From assembly GCA_943787985.1 (NCBI GenBank), contig CALSOO010000004.1, forward strand, positions 1,054,001 to 1,118,000: a stretch of DNA of 64,000 nt, given 5' to 3'. Of this stretch, positions 54,859 to 62,654 are shown one piece after another (the first letter of the stretch is position 1; each line of letters opens with the position of its first letter). The translations under genes were made by a program, and so were the position numbers. The stretch comes from an uncultured Paracoccaceae bacterium. Its GTDB lineage: Bacteria; Pseudomonadota; Alphaproteobacteria; Rhodobacterales; Rhodobacteraceae. Below the pieces are notes generated by a model. The model saw only the letters and a list, made by a program, of their open reading frames with translations, ran no database searches and had not been told where the DNA came from.

Positions 54859-55212
54859 ATGGCAAAAGATACCAATAGAGGGCGTGACCTTCCACGCGCA
54901 TCACAGTTCGCGAAACAAAGACGCGAACCTGACGATAACGCGGACGCGCGTCAGCGGCAGATTGCCCGTGCGAAGAAGATCGACAAGATTGAAAAGGACC
55001 TCGCCAAGGTCGTTTCCAAGCGCGGGTATGACAGCTTGTTTGGCGCGGCCAAAATTCAGACCGAGAAAGCGATTGAGAAGGATAGGAAGGTCGTCGAAAC
55101 GGCACTCGCGCATGACGTGCGCGTCCATTCGAAACTGCTCGCCGAGTTTGGTCTAGAGGCAGATGCGAACCCGCCCGCCAACTTTGAAGACGACGGGGAA
55201 GCGCCGTTCTAA
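54859..55212 (+). CDS. Phage-like small charged protein
   Basis: A 117-residue, highly charged protein starting MAKDTNRGRDLPRASQFAKQ. It has a basic helix (ARQRQIARAKKIDKIEKDLA) and an acidic end (NFEDDGEAPF). No domain recognised. It is the last rightward gene of the packaging module; portal and capsid genes that normally follow are missing. Confidence 0.6.
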   Translation: MAKDTNRGRDLPRASQFAKQRREPDDNADARQRQIARAKKIDKIEKDLAKVVSKRGYDSLFGAAKIQTEKAIEKDRKVVETALAHDVRVHSKLLAEFGLEADANPPANFEDDGEAPF

Positions 55213-55362
55213 CCGCGTGTCTCGTCGATCTGATCGACGTTGCGCCTGCCGTCGCCCGACGAGACACGGGCGAACACCCCTGAAAACTCGCGTGTTGATG
55301 GGCGTCTCGGTGTTTTGGGTATCGTTGCGCCTGTCACGCAGCACCGCCCGTTAGACGCGCGC

Positions 55363-55851
55363 TCACGCTTTGCAGTTCGATGCGACTCGTTGAAGGTTCG
55401 TCGTCACGTCCACAACGCCATCCGCGTTCCAAATATCATCGCGCAGCATAAAGCGGTGACTGTTGGTGTGTTTGGTAAATTTTGAGCGATCACTGACTAC
55501 CGCAGACGGGATCAATGCCGCGCGCGCGACGACAAAGGCGGCATCGAACAGGACACCGGCCAACACATCAAACCCGCTCATGTCTCGAATAGCGGACAGT
55601 TGCCGCGATGTGTTGAGCTGGTGCAGTCGTCTGCCTTTGATCTGATACCGGATGCCTTCGGCGTCTGTGGCGTCGAACCCCTTCACGGAGTTCGCAGCTT
55701 GATCCCATCCGAATGCTTGGCAGAATAACCATTCTGCATAATCGCCTGTTGGGTTGTTTGCGCTTCTTAGAATCTCACGATCCCGCAATTCGTTCAGCAC
55801 GGCGGTGTGCGTTTCAAGTAATTCTGCGACGGTATATTTCTTTAATTCCAT
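55363..55851 (-). CDS. Restriction endonuclease-fold (DUF6998-like) protein
   Basis: A 162-residue protein with features of a PD-(D/E)XK nuclease: GDYAEWLFCQAFGWD (conserved Glu in the first helix), then GFDATDAEGIRYQIKGRRL (D...D-x-x-G-x-x-x-Q-I-K), and a final strand with FVVARAALIP. I link it to the DUF6998 family from memory only. It reads against the phage genes and stands alone between them and the R-M pair; it may be a stand-alone nuclease or an accessory defence protein. Confidence 0.6.
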   Translation of the reverse strand: MELKKYTVAELLETHTAVLNELRDREILRSANNPTGDYAEWLFCQAFGWDQAANSVKGFDATDAEGIRYQIKGRRLHQLNTSRQLSAIRDMSGFDVLAGVLFDAAFVVARAALIPSAVVSDRSKFTKHTNSHRFMLRDDIWNADGVVDVTTNLQRVASNCKA

Positions 55852-56284
55852 ATCCCGACCTTAATTGTCACTGATCACATTGTCATTCCGTCTTGCGATC
55901 CCGTGCGATGTTTTCCGCCACAACGACGGTGCGACGATCTACTCGACCACTGCAATCGCCAGTGCGAAGACGTGCAGGCAGCTTTAGGGACACCGATAAG
56001 CGCGTGCCTTCCCCCTGCACGACCTCATTCGGCACAGTTCAGCGCCGCCTGATGGCTACGCCCGCCAATCAGCTGGTTGGAAATTCTGTTTTGCCCTCAA
56101 GGCATCGGTTGATGGATGCATGTTTCATCAGCGCCGAGTAGGTGACCCAGTCAACTGGAAATTGCATTCGACTCCTGCTAGCCCGCGCAGTAGGCTGATT
56201 AGAATTTCAACTTATGCAAAATTCGCTCTCACTGATTGGTGTATATCAGATAGCTGCGAACCGCTAACTATTCGGAATGATTGA
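55852..56284 (+). other. Intergenic region without a supported gene
   Basis: About 430 bp between two divergent genes. A rightward frame at 55,893-56,141 ends with NQLVGNSVLP, which loosely recalls the tail of cytosine methyltransferases, but the rest does not fit and stops interrupt other frames. The last ~100 bp are AT-rich and should hold the promoter of the PLD nuclease gene. Confidence 0.4.
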
Positions 56285-57424
56285 ATGAAGCGTTTTTTAT
56301 TACACGCTGTAAATGACGAAGATCACCTCGCTCCCGCGCGCGAAGTATTTGGCCTTGGCGAGTTGCAGACCGCAACGATAAGCACCGCGTTCATGACGGC
56401 TTCGGGCCTGTCGCTTTTGCAAAGTGTATTGGAACCAATCGCAGATCGAGCGCGCATTTTTGTGGGTATTCGAAATGGAATTACAACCGTCCAATCCATA
56501 CAAAAGGCGCTGGAAATCGGTTGCGAGACATACATGGTGGATACCGGTAGTCGGCAGCGCATTTTCCACCCAAAGATGTACTATTCCCGCTCGGCCACCC
56601 GCGCTAAACTTCTGCTGGGCAGCGCTAACCTGACGATGGGTGGCTTGCGCACTAACATCGAAGCCAGTGTTTTGCAGGAGTTAGACCCAACCGAGGACGC
56701 AGCATTCCTTGCTGACCTGGAGGGCAAACTTGACGCAATGATCATTGATTACCCAAATCACGTGATCCGCGCCGTTGATGCCGCCCAACTGGCCGATCTG
56801 CAACGCGCAGGCCGACTGTCAGACGAGCGCAAGGGGCGACCACCCGAACCTGCTGGAAGCTCATCTGACCGCGATCTAGACACCGTGCCAAAAATGGCAT
56901 TGCATACTAACCCTTCGAGGGTGGCGAAGCCTATCGCACCTCCGGTGCCACCGGTTGCGCCTGCAGCACCTGTGGCTCGCGAACGCCTTGCGCTGGTGTG
57001 GGAAAGCAATGGTCTGACCCATGGCCACCTGAACATTCCCACTGGCGCGAACACCAACCCCACTGGCTCTATGCCTCTAGGTGTTGGCGCAATGGAAGGT
57101 ATCGACCCACGACACTATTTCCGAGACGAAGTGTTTGCGGCGTTGGACTGGTAACCTGATGCTGATCCCGCACGGGCCCACATTGAACGGGCAGAGGCGC
57201 AGATTCGACTAATCGTGAAAGACGTGGATTACGGAGTCCACACTATGCACCTCTCGCACAATACGCGGACTGACACAGCTTCCTACCGGCAGCGCAACAG
57301 CATGACCGGCTTACACTGGGGCGATGCCAAACCGCTCGTTGCTAAAGAGGATTTGCTGGATCGCGTGCTGAAACTGTTCCGCGAAAACGAAGATCCTTCG
57401 CGCTTCACTTTGGAAATCGACTAA
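56285..57424 (+). pseudogene. BfiI-like PLD-fold restriction endonuclease with in-frame TAA
   Basis: Residues 1-160 form a phospholipase D-type nuclease: FHPKMYYSRS (His95, Lys97), LLLGSANLTMGG (Asn115) and NIEAS (Glu126). These spacings match the BfiI catalytic set H105/K107/N125/E136 as I remember it. A Pro-rich linker and a B3-like DNA-binding domain (LALVWESNGLTHGHLNIPTG) follow. Codon 290 is TAA (57152-57154), yet the same frame continues without a break to a second TAA at 57422, encoding PDADPARAHIERAEAQIRLI and then KDVDYGVHTMHLS. A single nonsense mutation splits the DNA-binding domain. Confidence 0.82.
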
Positions 57425-58158
57425 GAAGGAATTCGGTGGCGGCGGTCGCGTAGAGTAGCCCAAGCGGCAAGCAGGTCCATCTGTTCAGCCTTAGTCAGAG
57501 CACCAAGCAAATCTTCTGATTGCGCTTCCAGCGTGTCCGCCACAAAATCTTCGCGCACCATACGGTCCAATTTCTCAACATTTGGGGAGATGCCTTCGGG
57601 TGCAGGTAACAGCAGCTTCTCAATTTCGCTGGGCACCAGCTCTAAAACACCACCGCCATAGTGACGCCCTTCCAGTTCCGCGCTGAGGGCTGTCAGGCTG
57701 TTGTAGAAGCCATAAACCAAAGCATCCGCTGTGCCGCGAAGGGCACGAATGCGATAGGCGGTATCGGTGGTGTAGGCCCCGACGCGATTATGAATTAGGC
57801 GGGGCGTGTTGTGGCTGCGCTTGAGCATTCCAACCTCGGTAGCGTGCACCGAAGGCACCGTGTACCACGGCTTTCGGATACGGCATTTATATCGCTCGTG
57901 GAGCTTTTCATGTTCGCCCGAAGCGATGTAAGCGCGACCTTTGGCACTATCCATAACCGAACTGTCGAGCCACAGGAAGTTCGTAGGCTTGCCTGTAGCC
58001 GCATTGCGGGCGTGCTGCGCGTTATCGTAGATCACTCCAGGGCAATGGTCGCTGCGTCCGAACATTGGATGCGCCCACTTTTCCAGTCCGTTCTGTCGCA
58101 CAACGTCGTCTGTAACGAGGAAAAACTTGTTGGCACCCGTGACTATGCCCACGTCCAC
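57421..58158 (-). pseudogene. DNA adenine methyltransferase, C-terminal specificity part
   Basis: A 245-residue frame that cannot start a methyltransferase by itself: VDVGIVTGANKFFLVTDDVV, PRLIHNRVGAYTTDTAYRIR and LELVPSEIEKLLLPAPEG are target-recognition segments seen in the C-terminal half of Eco57I/TaqI-like enzymes. In frame, the sequence extends upstream as SAAKVDVGIV into the other part. It ends convergently on the nuclease gene, the two stop codons overlapping. Confidence 0.78.
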
Positions 58159-58159
58159 T

Positions 58160-58996
58160 TTAGCGGCAGAATCTGGAATCTTCTTCTATGGCTTCGAGGA
58201 TGGATAGTGTCGCGGTGGGCACCAGTGCGCGTGTCCACTTGCCTGCAACTGTCTTTCCGTTGATGGCACGGGGGGTGTTGAACACCGCTTCGGGGTCTTG
58301 CTGTAGAAAATCACGGCCTGCCACACGTTGGATGCCGAGCCCTTCGCCATGAACTTCGGGCGACGCCTTCTTCTCGGCCATCAGCAGGACGGCGCCTTGC
58401 AGGGTGCCTTCGAACCAGATTTCTTGCGGGTCCACGATTACGATGCGGCGGCACTGTTCGCCGAGATAAGTTCGCAGGGATTGGGCGTGCATCACATGAA
58501 CAATCTCGGACGGAACGACCATCGCTAAACGCCCGCCTGGACGAAGCAGGTCCATCAAAGCAAGGATGAATGGAACCCACGCATTGGTGTGTTTGGTGAA
58601 CTTGCAATTCAACCGCGAGAAAACTCGTTCCGCGTTCGCTTGAAAGGCGGCAGGTAGGTACTGATAGCGAACGAAAGGCGGGTTACCGATTACAGCGTCG
58701 AACTGCTTCCCTTTGCTTTCAAGCGCCCATCCGAGGAAGTCACGGTTGTGAACGGTGCAATCAGGTAAGCCTCGTGCGCTGGCTTTGGCGGCTTCTTCCG
58801 GTGACAACTCGAACGCAGTGACGTTTGCACCAGTGCCTTGCAAGGTTGGAAAGAACGCTCCGTCACCACAGCTAGGCTCTAGAACGCGGGTGCCAGACGT
58901 TGGTGACACCCAGCGCGTAAGAAAGGAGGCGAGGTCTTCGGGTGTGTAATATCCACCGCGTAGTTTCTGCTCTGTCTCTAACGCGATGAAATTCAT
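58160..58996 (-). pseudogene. N6-adenine DNA methyltransferase, N-terminal catalytic part
   Basis: A 278-residue frame with the catalytic domain: KLRGGYYTPEDLASFLTRWV (motif X-like), VLEPSCGDGAFF (SAM motif I) and FDAVIGNPPFVRYQYLP (N-P-P-F motif IV, residues 105-108), then LLRPGGRLAMVVPSEIVHVM. The frame ends in SRFCR-stop at 58160; the continuing TRD is in the next frame, so a one-base indel near 58,165-58,180 has split one gene (57421-58996). It would protect DNA against the PLD nuclease. Confidence 0.82.
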
Positions 58997-59199
58997 AATG
59001 CCTGTCCCCGTGTTTTGTTCTTATTGCGTTCCCATGGTTTACGGCTGGTGAACTACCGACGTTTTATCGCAAATCGAAGCATTTCGCCAACCATATTTGG
59101 TGGCACCTGTGCTCTGCCATACTGAATGTCGCTTGTCCCTTCGTATTAACTATACGGCAGGCGATTCACGCCCGCGTTGCAAAAACGTTGCAAAAATCA

Positions 59200-59233
59200 A
59201 AAAAGGCGAACCCGAAGGTTCGCCCATTTTACT
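59200..59233 (-). terminator. Terminator downstream of tRNA-Asn
   Basis: GGCGAACC and GGTTCGCC form a perfect stem with a CGAA loop; on the minus strand it is followed by TTTTTTGATTTTT. It lies 20 bp past the 3' end of tRNA-Asn. Just to its left is a direct repeat CGTTGCAAAAA (twice within 59,174-59,196). Confidence 0.8.
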
Positions 59234-59252
59234 TTTAAACCAATGGTTTAAA

Positions 59253-59327
59253 TGGCTCCGACGGTAGGGATCGAACCTACGACCAATTGATTAACAGTCA
59301 ACTGCTCTACCGCTGAGCTACGTCGGA
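59253..59327 (-). tRNA. tRNA-Asn (GTT)
   Basis: A 75-nt cloverleaf starting TCCGACGTAGCTCAGCGGTA, with anticodon GTT in the loop CTGTTAA, T-arm GGTTCGATCCC and encoded CCA end. It marks the right border of the accessory island; tRNA genes are common integration sites, but no attachment repeat was found in the window. Confidence 0.95.
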
Positions 59328-59338
59328 ACGGTCCGTGC

Positions 59339-59367
59339 GATATAGCAAGGTGATTTCACCCCGTCCA
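59339..59367 (-). promoter_or_regulatory. Putative promoter of tRNA-Asn
   Basis: On the minus strand TGGACG and TATATC are separated by 17 bases, and the -10 lies 11 bp before the tRNA 5' end. The match to the sigma-70-type consensus is good at -10 and one base off at -35. Confidence 0.5.
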
Positions 59368-59400
59368 GTGGGATTTAGACCGAAACGCCAAAAAAGTTTT

Positions 59401-60318
59401 TCACGGATCAATTCGTGAAAAAATGGCCTGTTCGGACGGTTCTGAATGGCAGGTCACTTTGTTTTTCCCCAGTAGATCAATAAGATGGGCAAGAACGTTG
59501 CGCGTTGCCGCTCCAAGAAGGGCAGGCGGTGTTTGCGTGTAGATGGCGCGCGCCAGTGTCTCCGGTCGGGCAGGTCCCAACGAAAGATGCTCCAAAATGG
59601 CGGTTTCCCGTGACCGGCGATGTGTGATCAGCCATTTCAAACGCTCGGACGGGTTCAGAATCGGCGCTCCGTGCCCAGGGTAAAAGATACGCCAGTGACG
59701 TTTTTGCAGTGTCTCGCAAGACTTCATAAAGTCTGTCAGATCCCCGTCGGGCGGCGAAACCAAAGAACTGGCCCATCCCATTACATGGTCCGCTGTCAAA
59801 CAGGCATCTCCCCAAGCAAGACACAGGTGGTTGCCGATGTGGCCAGGGGTGTGCAGTGCTTCGAGCATCCAGCCGTCACCCTCAATATGCGCACCGTCCG
59901 CCAGGCAGAGGTCCGGCTGAAATGCCGCGTCGATGCCCTCACCGCCGCCTTGGTAGCCAGAGGCAACCAGACGTGCCATCGCAGCACTGCGCCCCGCATG
60001 CGCATCCCCGTACGCAAATACAGGCGCGTCGGTGTGTCGCGACAAGCTCCGTGCCAATGGGGAATGGTCCAGATGCGCATGGGTGACAATGATATGGCTG
60101 ATGTGCTGGGTTGGCGTGACGCAGCGCAGAATGGCAACCAGGTGCGCCGCGTTGTCTGGACCGGGGTCGATGACGGCAAGCCCCCGGGTGCCCACAATAT
60201 ATGTGTTGGTGCCGCGGTATGTCATAGGGGAGGGGTTGGGTGCCACAATGCGGCGCAACCCCGGTTCCAACAAGACCGCATCGCCGACGACAGGGTTAAA
60301 ATCGTCCGGTGGTGTCAT
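59401..60318 (-). CDS. Metallo-beta-lactamase-fold hydrolase
   Basis: A 305-residue MBL-fold enzyme of the LACTB2/glyoxalase II-like group. The zinc motif is IIVTHAHLDHSPLARSL; HTPGHIGNHLCLAWGDACLTADHVMG supplies the next His and Asp; FYPGHGAPI supplies the last His; a winged-helix-like C-terminal domain (LLGAATRNVLAHLIDLL) follows. ATG 60318 has AAAGGG. Substrate unknown. Divergent from the kinase gene, 45 bp apart. Confidence 0.88.
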   Translation of the reverse strand: MTPPDDFNPVVGDAVLLEPGLRRIVAPNPSPMTYRGTNTYIVGTRGLAVIDPGPDNAAHLVAILRCVTPTQHISHIIVTHAHLDHSPLARSLSRHTDAPVFAYGDAHAGRSAAMARLVASGYQGGGEGIDAAFQPDLCLADGAHIEGDGWMLEALHTPGHIGNHLCLAWGDACLTADHVMGWASSLVSPPDGDLTDFMKSCETLQKRHWRIFYPGHGAPILNPSERLKWLITHRRSRETAILEHLSLGPARPETLARAIYTQTPPALLGAATRNVLAHLIDLLGKNKVTCHSEPSEQAIFSRIDP

Positions 60319-60363
60319 GGCTTGCCCTTTCGCTGATCCAATGTGCTCGTTAAGGTCTATGCC

Positions 60364-61668
60364 ATGATCTTTGCTTGGCTCAAACACTATATGCCCCGCA
60401 GCCTTTATGGGCGGGCGGCCTTGATTTTGCTGCTGCCCGTCGTGGTTTTGCAAGTTGTCGTCGGCTTCGTGTTTTCCCAAAGGTATTTTGAAGACGTGAC
60501 AGAGCAAATGTCAGACGCCGTTTTGCGCGAAATCAGAGCCGTGGTGCGTGTGATCGATAACACAGGATACCAAACCGTGTCAGAGCGGTTGGGGGCGTTG
60601 GAGATCGCAGTGACACCCGTGGACGAAAGCGCATTGAACGCACCGCACACGCGGGCATGGATTGATATCTCGGGCCGCGTTGTGACCTCGCATCTGACAA
60701 CACGCATGCCGCAGATCGCAGTGGTGGATCTGACGCGAGACAAACACGTGCGCTTGGTGCTTGGGTTGCCGTCAGGCGCTTATGAGTTGGTGTTTGACCG
60801 GCGCCGTGTTTCGGCCGTGAACCCGCATCAACTCTTTGTATACATGGTGTTTTTCAGCATTGTGTTCACTTTGATCGCGTTGATTTACCTGCGCAATCAA
60901 CTGCGCCCGATCAAACGGTTGGCGGCTGCGGCGGACGCGTTCGGGAAAGGGCAGGTGATCCCCTATGTGCCAGCAGGTGCCACCGAAGTGCGCGCGGCGG
61001 GCACGGCATTTACATCGATGCGTGCGCGGATTGATCGCCAGATTGAAACCCGCACGTTGATGTTGTCGGGGGTCAGTCACGACCTGCGCACGCCGCTGAC
61101 GCGTATGCGGCTGTCCCTGTCGATGTTGGAAGACGACGAGCGGACGTTGTTGGAACAAGATGTTCAGGAAATGCAGTCGATGATTGATGCGTTTCTCGAT
61201 TTCTCCAAAGGGGCACAAGAAGGTGTTCAAGAGCCTGTAAACATTGGTGAATTCATTCAGGGCGCGGTCTCCGGTGCGCAACGGGCAGGGCGCGATGTCA
61301 CGTTGGTGCACGGCGCGGGACAGGGCACTGTCATGCTGCGCGAAGGGGCGATGCGGCGGGCGCTGGACAACCTGATTGGCAATGCTGTGCGCTATGGTAC
61401 GCGGGCCGAGGTGTCCTATGATCTCACGGAAAAATCGTTACGGATCAGGGTCGAAGACGACGGGCCCGGTATTCCGGAGGATCGTCGCGCAGAAGCGCAG
61501 CGGCCGTTCAGCCGCTTGGACGAGGCGCGCAATCAGAACCAAGGCAGCGGTGTGGGACTGGGGCTGGCGATCGCGACGGACATCGCGCGGGCGCATGGCG
61601 GGGTGCTGCGGCTTGGGGCGTCAGAGCGGCTTGGCGGGTTGGCGGCGGACATCGTGATCGCGCGATAA
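60364..61668 (+). CDS. EnvZ-like sensor histidine kinase
   Basis: A 434-residue membrane kinase: helix 1 (ALILLLPVVVLQVVVGFVF), a periplasmic sensor to ~residue 150, helix 2 (FVYMVFFSIVFTLIALIYL), HAMP, H-box with His239 in GVSHDLRTPLTRMRLSLSML, and HATPase with NLIGNAVRYG, EDDGPGIP and GSGVGLGLAIA. No response regulator is adjacent, though the left neighbour is a hydrolase, so its partner lies elsewhere. Osmosensing by analogy with EnvZ is inference. Confidence 0.9.
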   Translation: MIFAWLKHYMPRSLYGRAALILLLPVVVLQVVVGFVFSQRYFEDVTEQMSDAVLREIRAVVRVIDNTGYQTVSERLGALEIAVTPVDESALNAPHTRAWIDISGRVVTSHLTTRMPQIAVVDLTRDKHVRLVLGLPSGAYELVFDRRRVSAVNPHQLFVYMVFFSIVFTLIALIYLRNQLRPIKRLAAAADAFGKGQVIPYVPAGATEVRAAGTAFTSMRARIDRQIETRTLMLSGVSHDLRTPLTRMRLSLSMLEDDERTLLEQDVQEMQSMIDAFLDFSKGAQEGVQEPVNIGEFIQGAVSGAQRAGRDVTLVHGAGQGTVMLREGAMRRALDNLIGNAVRYGTRAEVSYDLTEKSLRIRVEDDGPGIPEDRRAEAQRPFSRLDEARNQNQGSGVGLGLAIATDIARAHGGVLRLGASERLGGLAADIVIAR

Positions 61669-61734
61669 GGTGCCGCAACGTCCGCGTTGACCGATCAGAC
61701 GCATCATTCTACGCCTCTGAAAAATAGGAGAAAA

Positions 61735-62190
61735 ATGATGAACCCATTCGAGATGATCAAAGCGCAACTGAGCCAGGTCGTGCCGTTTCAAAACCATGTT
61801 GGTGTGACGCTGCTGGAGGTCGGGGATGGACTCGCGTCGGCGCAGCTGGAGCAACGCGGCGAGACGGAGAACCACATCCAGAGCCAACACGCAGGGGCGA
61901 TGTTCACGCTGGGAGAGGCGGCGTCGGGGGCTGCGATGGCGGGTGCGCTGGCGCCTGTGATCTTGCAGGTGCGCCCTGTGGCGGCAAAAGCGAATGTGGC
62001 CTTTGTGAAAATCGCCAAAGGCACGCTGAGCGCCCACGCCACGACATCGCGCAGCGGCGCGGAACTGCTGGCAGAGCTGGAAAGCATCGGAAAAGTTTCC
62101 TTTATGGTTCAAGTAGATATCCGTGATGCGGGCGCAGAGACCGTGGCGCAAATGGACATTGAATGGCACGTCAGCACCCGTAAAAAGTGA
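61735..62190 (+). CDS. Hotdog-fold thioesterase-like protein (DUF4442/PaaI-like)
   Basis: A 151-residue hotdog protein: NHVGVTLLEVGDGLASAQLE, NHIQSQHAGAMFTLGEAASG (His-Ala-Gly/Glu arrangement of the active helix) and VAKANVAFVKIAKG-like strands. AGGAG sits five bases before ATG 61735. Probably an acyl-CoA thioesterase or binder; the substrate is unknown. Confidence 0.8.
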   Translation: MMNPFEMIKAQLSQVVPFQNHVGVTLLEVGDGLASAQLEQRGETENHIQSQHAGAMFTLGEAASGAAMAGALAPVILQVRPVAAKANVAFVKIAKGTLSAHATTSRSGAELLAELESIGKVSFMVQVDIRDAGAETVAQMDIEWHVSTRKK

Positions 62191-62239
62191 GGCAAAAGGG
62201 GGGGTGGAAAAAAACATTCAAAATTGTCGATTTCCCCGC

Positions 62240-62268
62240 TTGACGCGACCCTGAACCAACCGTAGAAC
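62240..62268 (+). promoter_or_regulatory. Promoter of tRNA-Asp
   Basis: TTGACG and TAGAAC separated by 17 bases, with the tRNA 5' end 16 bp after the -10. A good sigma-70-type match. Confidence 0.65.
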
Positions 62269-62284
62269 CCACCACACGCAGTGA

Positions 62285-62361
62285 GCGGTTGTAGCTCAGC
62301 TGGTTAGAGTGCCGGCCTGTCACGCCGGAGGTCGCGGGTTCGAGCCCCGTCAACCGCGCCA
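62285..62361 (+). tRNA. tRNA-Asp (GTC)
   Basis: A 77-nt cloverleaf: acceptor GCGGTTG pairing with CAACCGC, D-arm GCTCAGCTGGTTAGAG, anticodon GTC in CCTGTCACG, T-arm GGGTTCGAGCCCC and encoded CCA. Confidence 0.97.
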
Positions 62362-62464
62362 CTGCGTTTTTACCCCCACCTTGGAAAATTCTTTGAAAAA
62401 TGAAGCCGCCAAGGCGGGCGGGTAAACGCACCGCGCGCTGCCCTGAACGGCGCCGAACAGCGCG

Positions 62465-62576
62465 TTTTGTACAAAACACCCCGCAAATGTCACAAGACGC
62501 ACAGCCCGCACAGACCCGTTTCAGGGTGGTTTTAAGCGTGTTGTACAAAACAGGGGGCAAATGTCACAACATGCGC
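62465..62576. repeat. Pair of 34-bp direct repeats with a TTGTACAA core
   Basis: The copies start at 62467 and 62541, 74 bp apart: TTGTACAAAACA, four variable bases (CCCC or GGGG), GCAAATGTCACAA, then a few more matching bases. The first copy extends to the perfect palindrome TTTTGTACAAAA. They lie in the non-coding stretch between tRNA-Asp and the LRR gene. Role unknown; a protein-binding site is the simplest idea. Confidence 0.75.
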
Positions 62577-62654
62577 CCAAATCGAGCGTTTACAGCCTGT
62601 TAAGACATGCCGCGCGTTAAGGTTTGAGATCGCGCAGTAGGGATTGGGTAAGGT

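Noticed and set aside
55893..56141. Possible cytosine methyltransferase tail (NQLVGNSVLP)
   Set aside because: Only about ten residues fit; the rest of the frame and the neighbouring frames show no methyltransferase motif.
62171..62560. Leftward frame of 129 codons containing RLTGLEPATSGVTGRHSNQL
   Set aside because: This is the well-known false translation of a tRNA gene (tRNA-Asp at 62285-62361) on the opposite strand.
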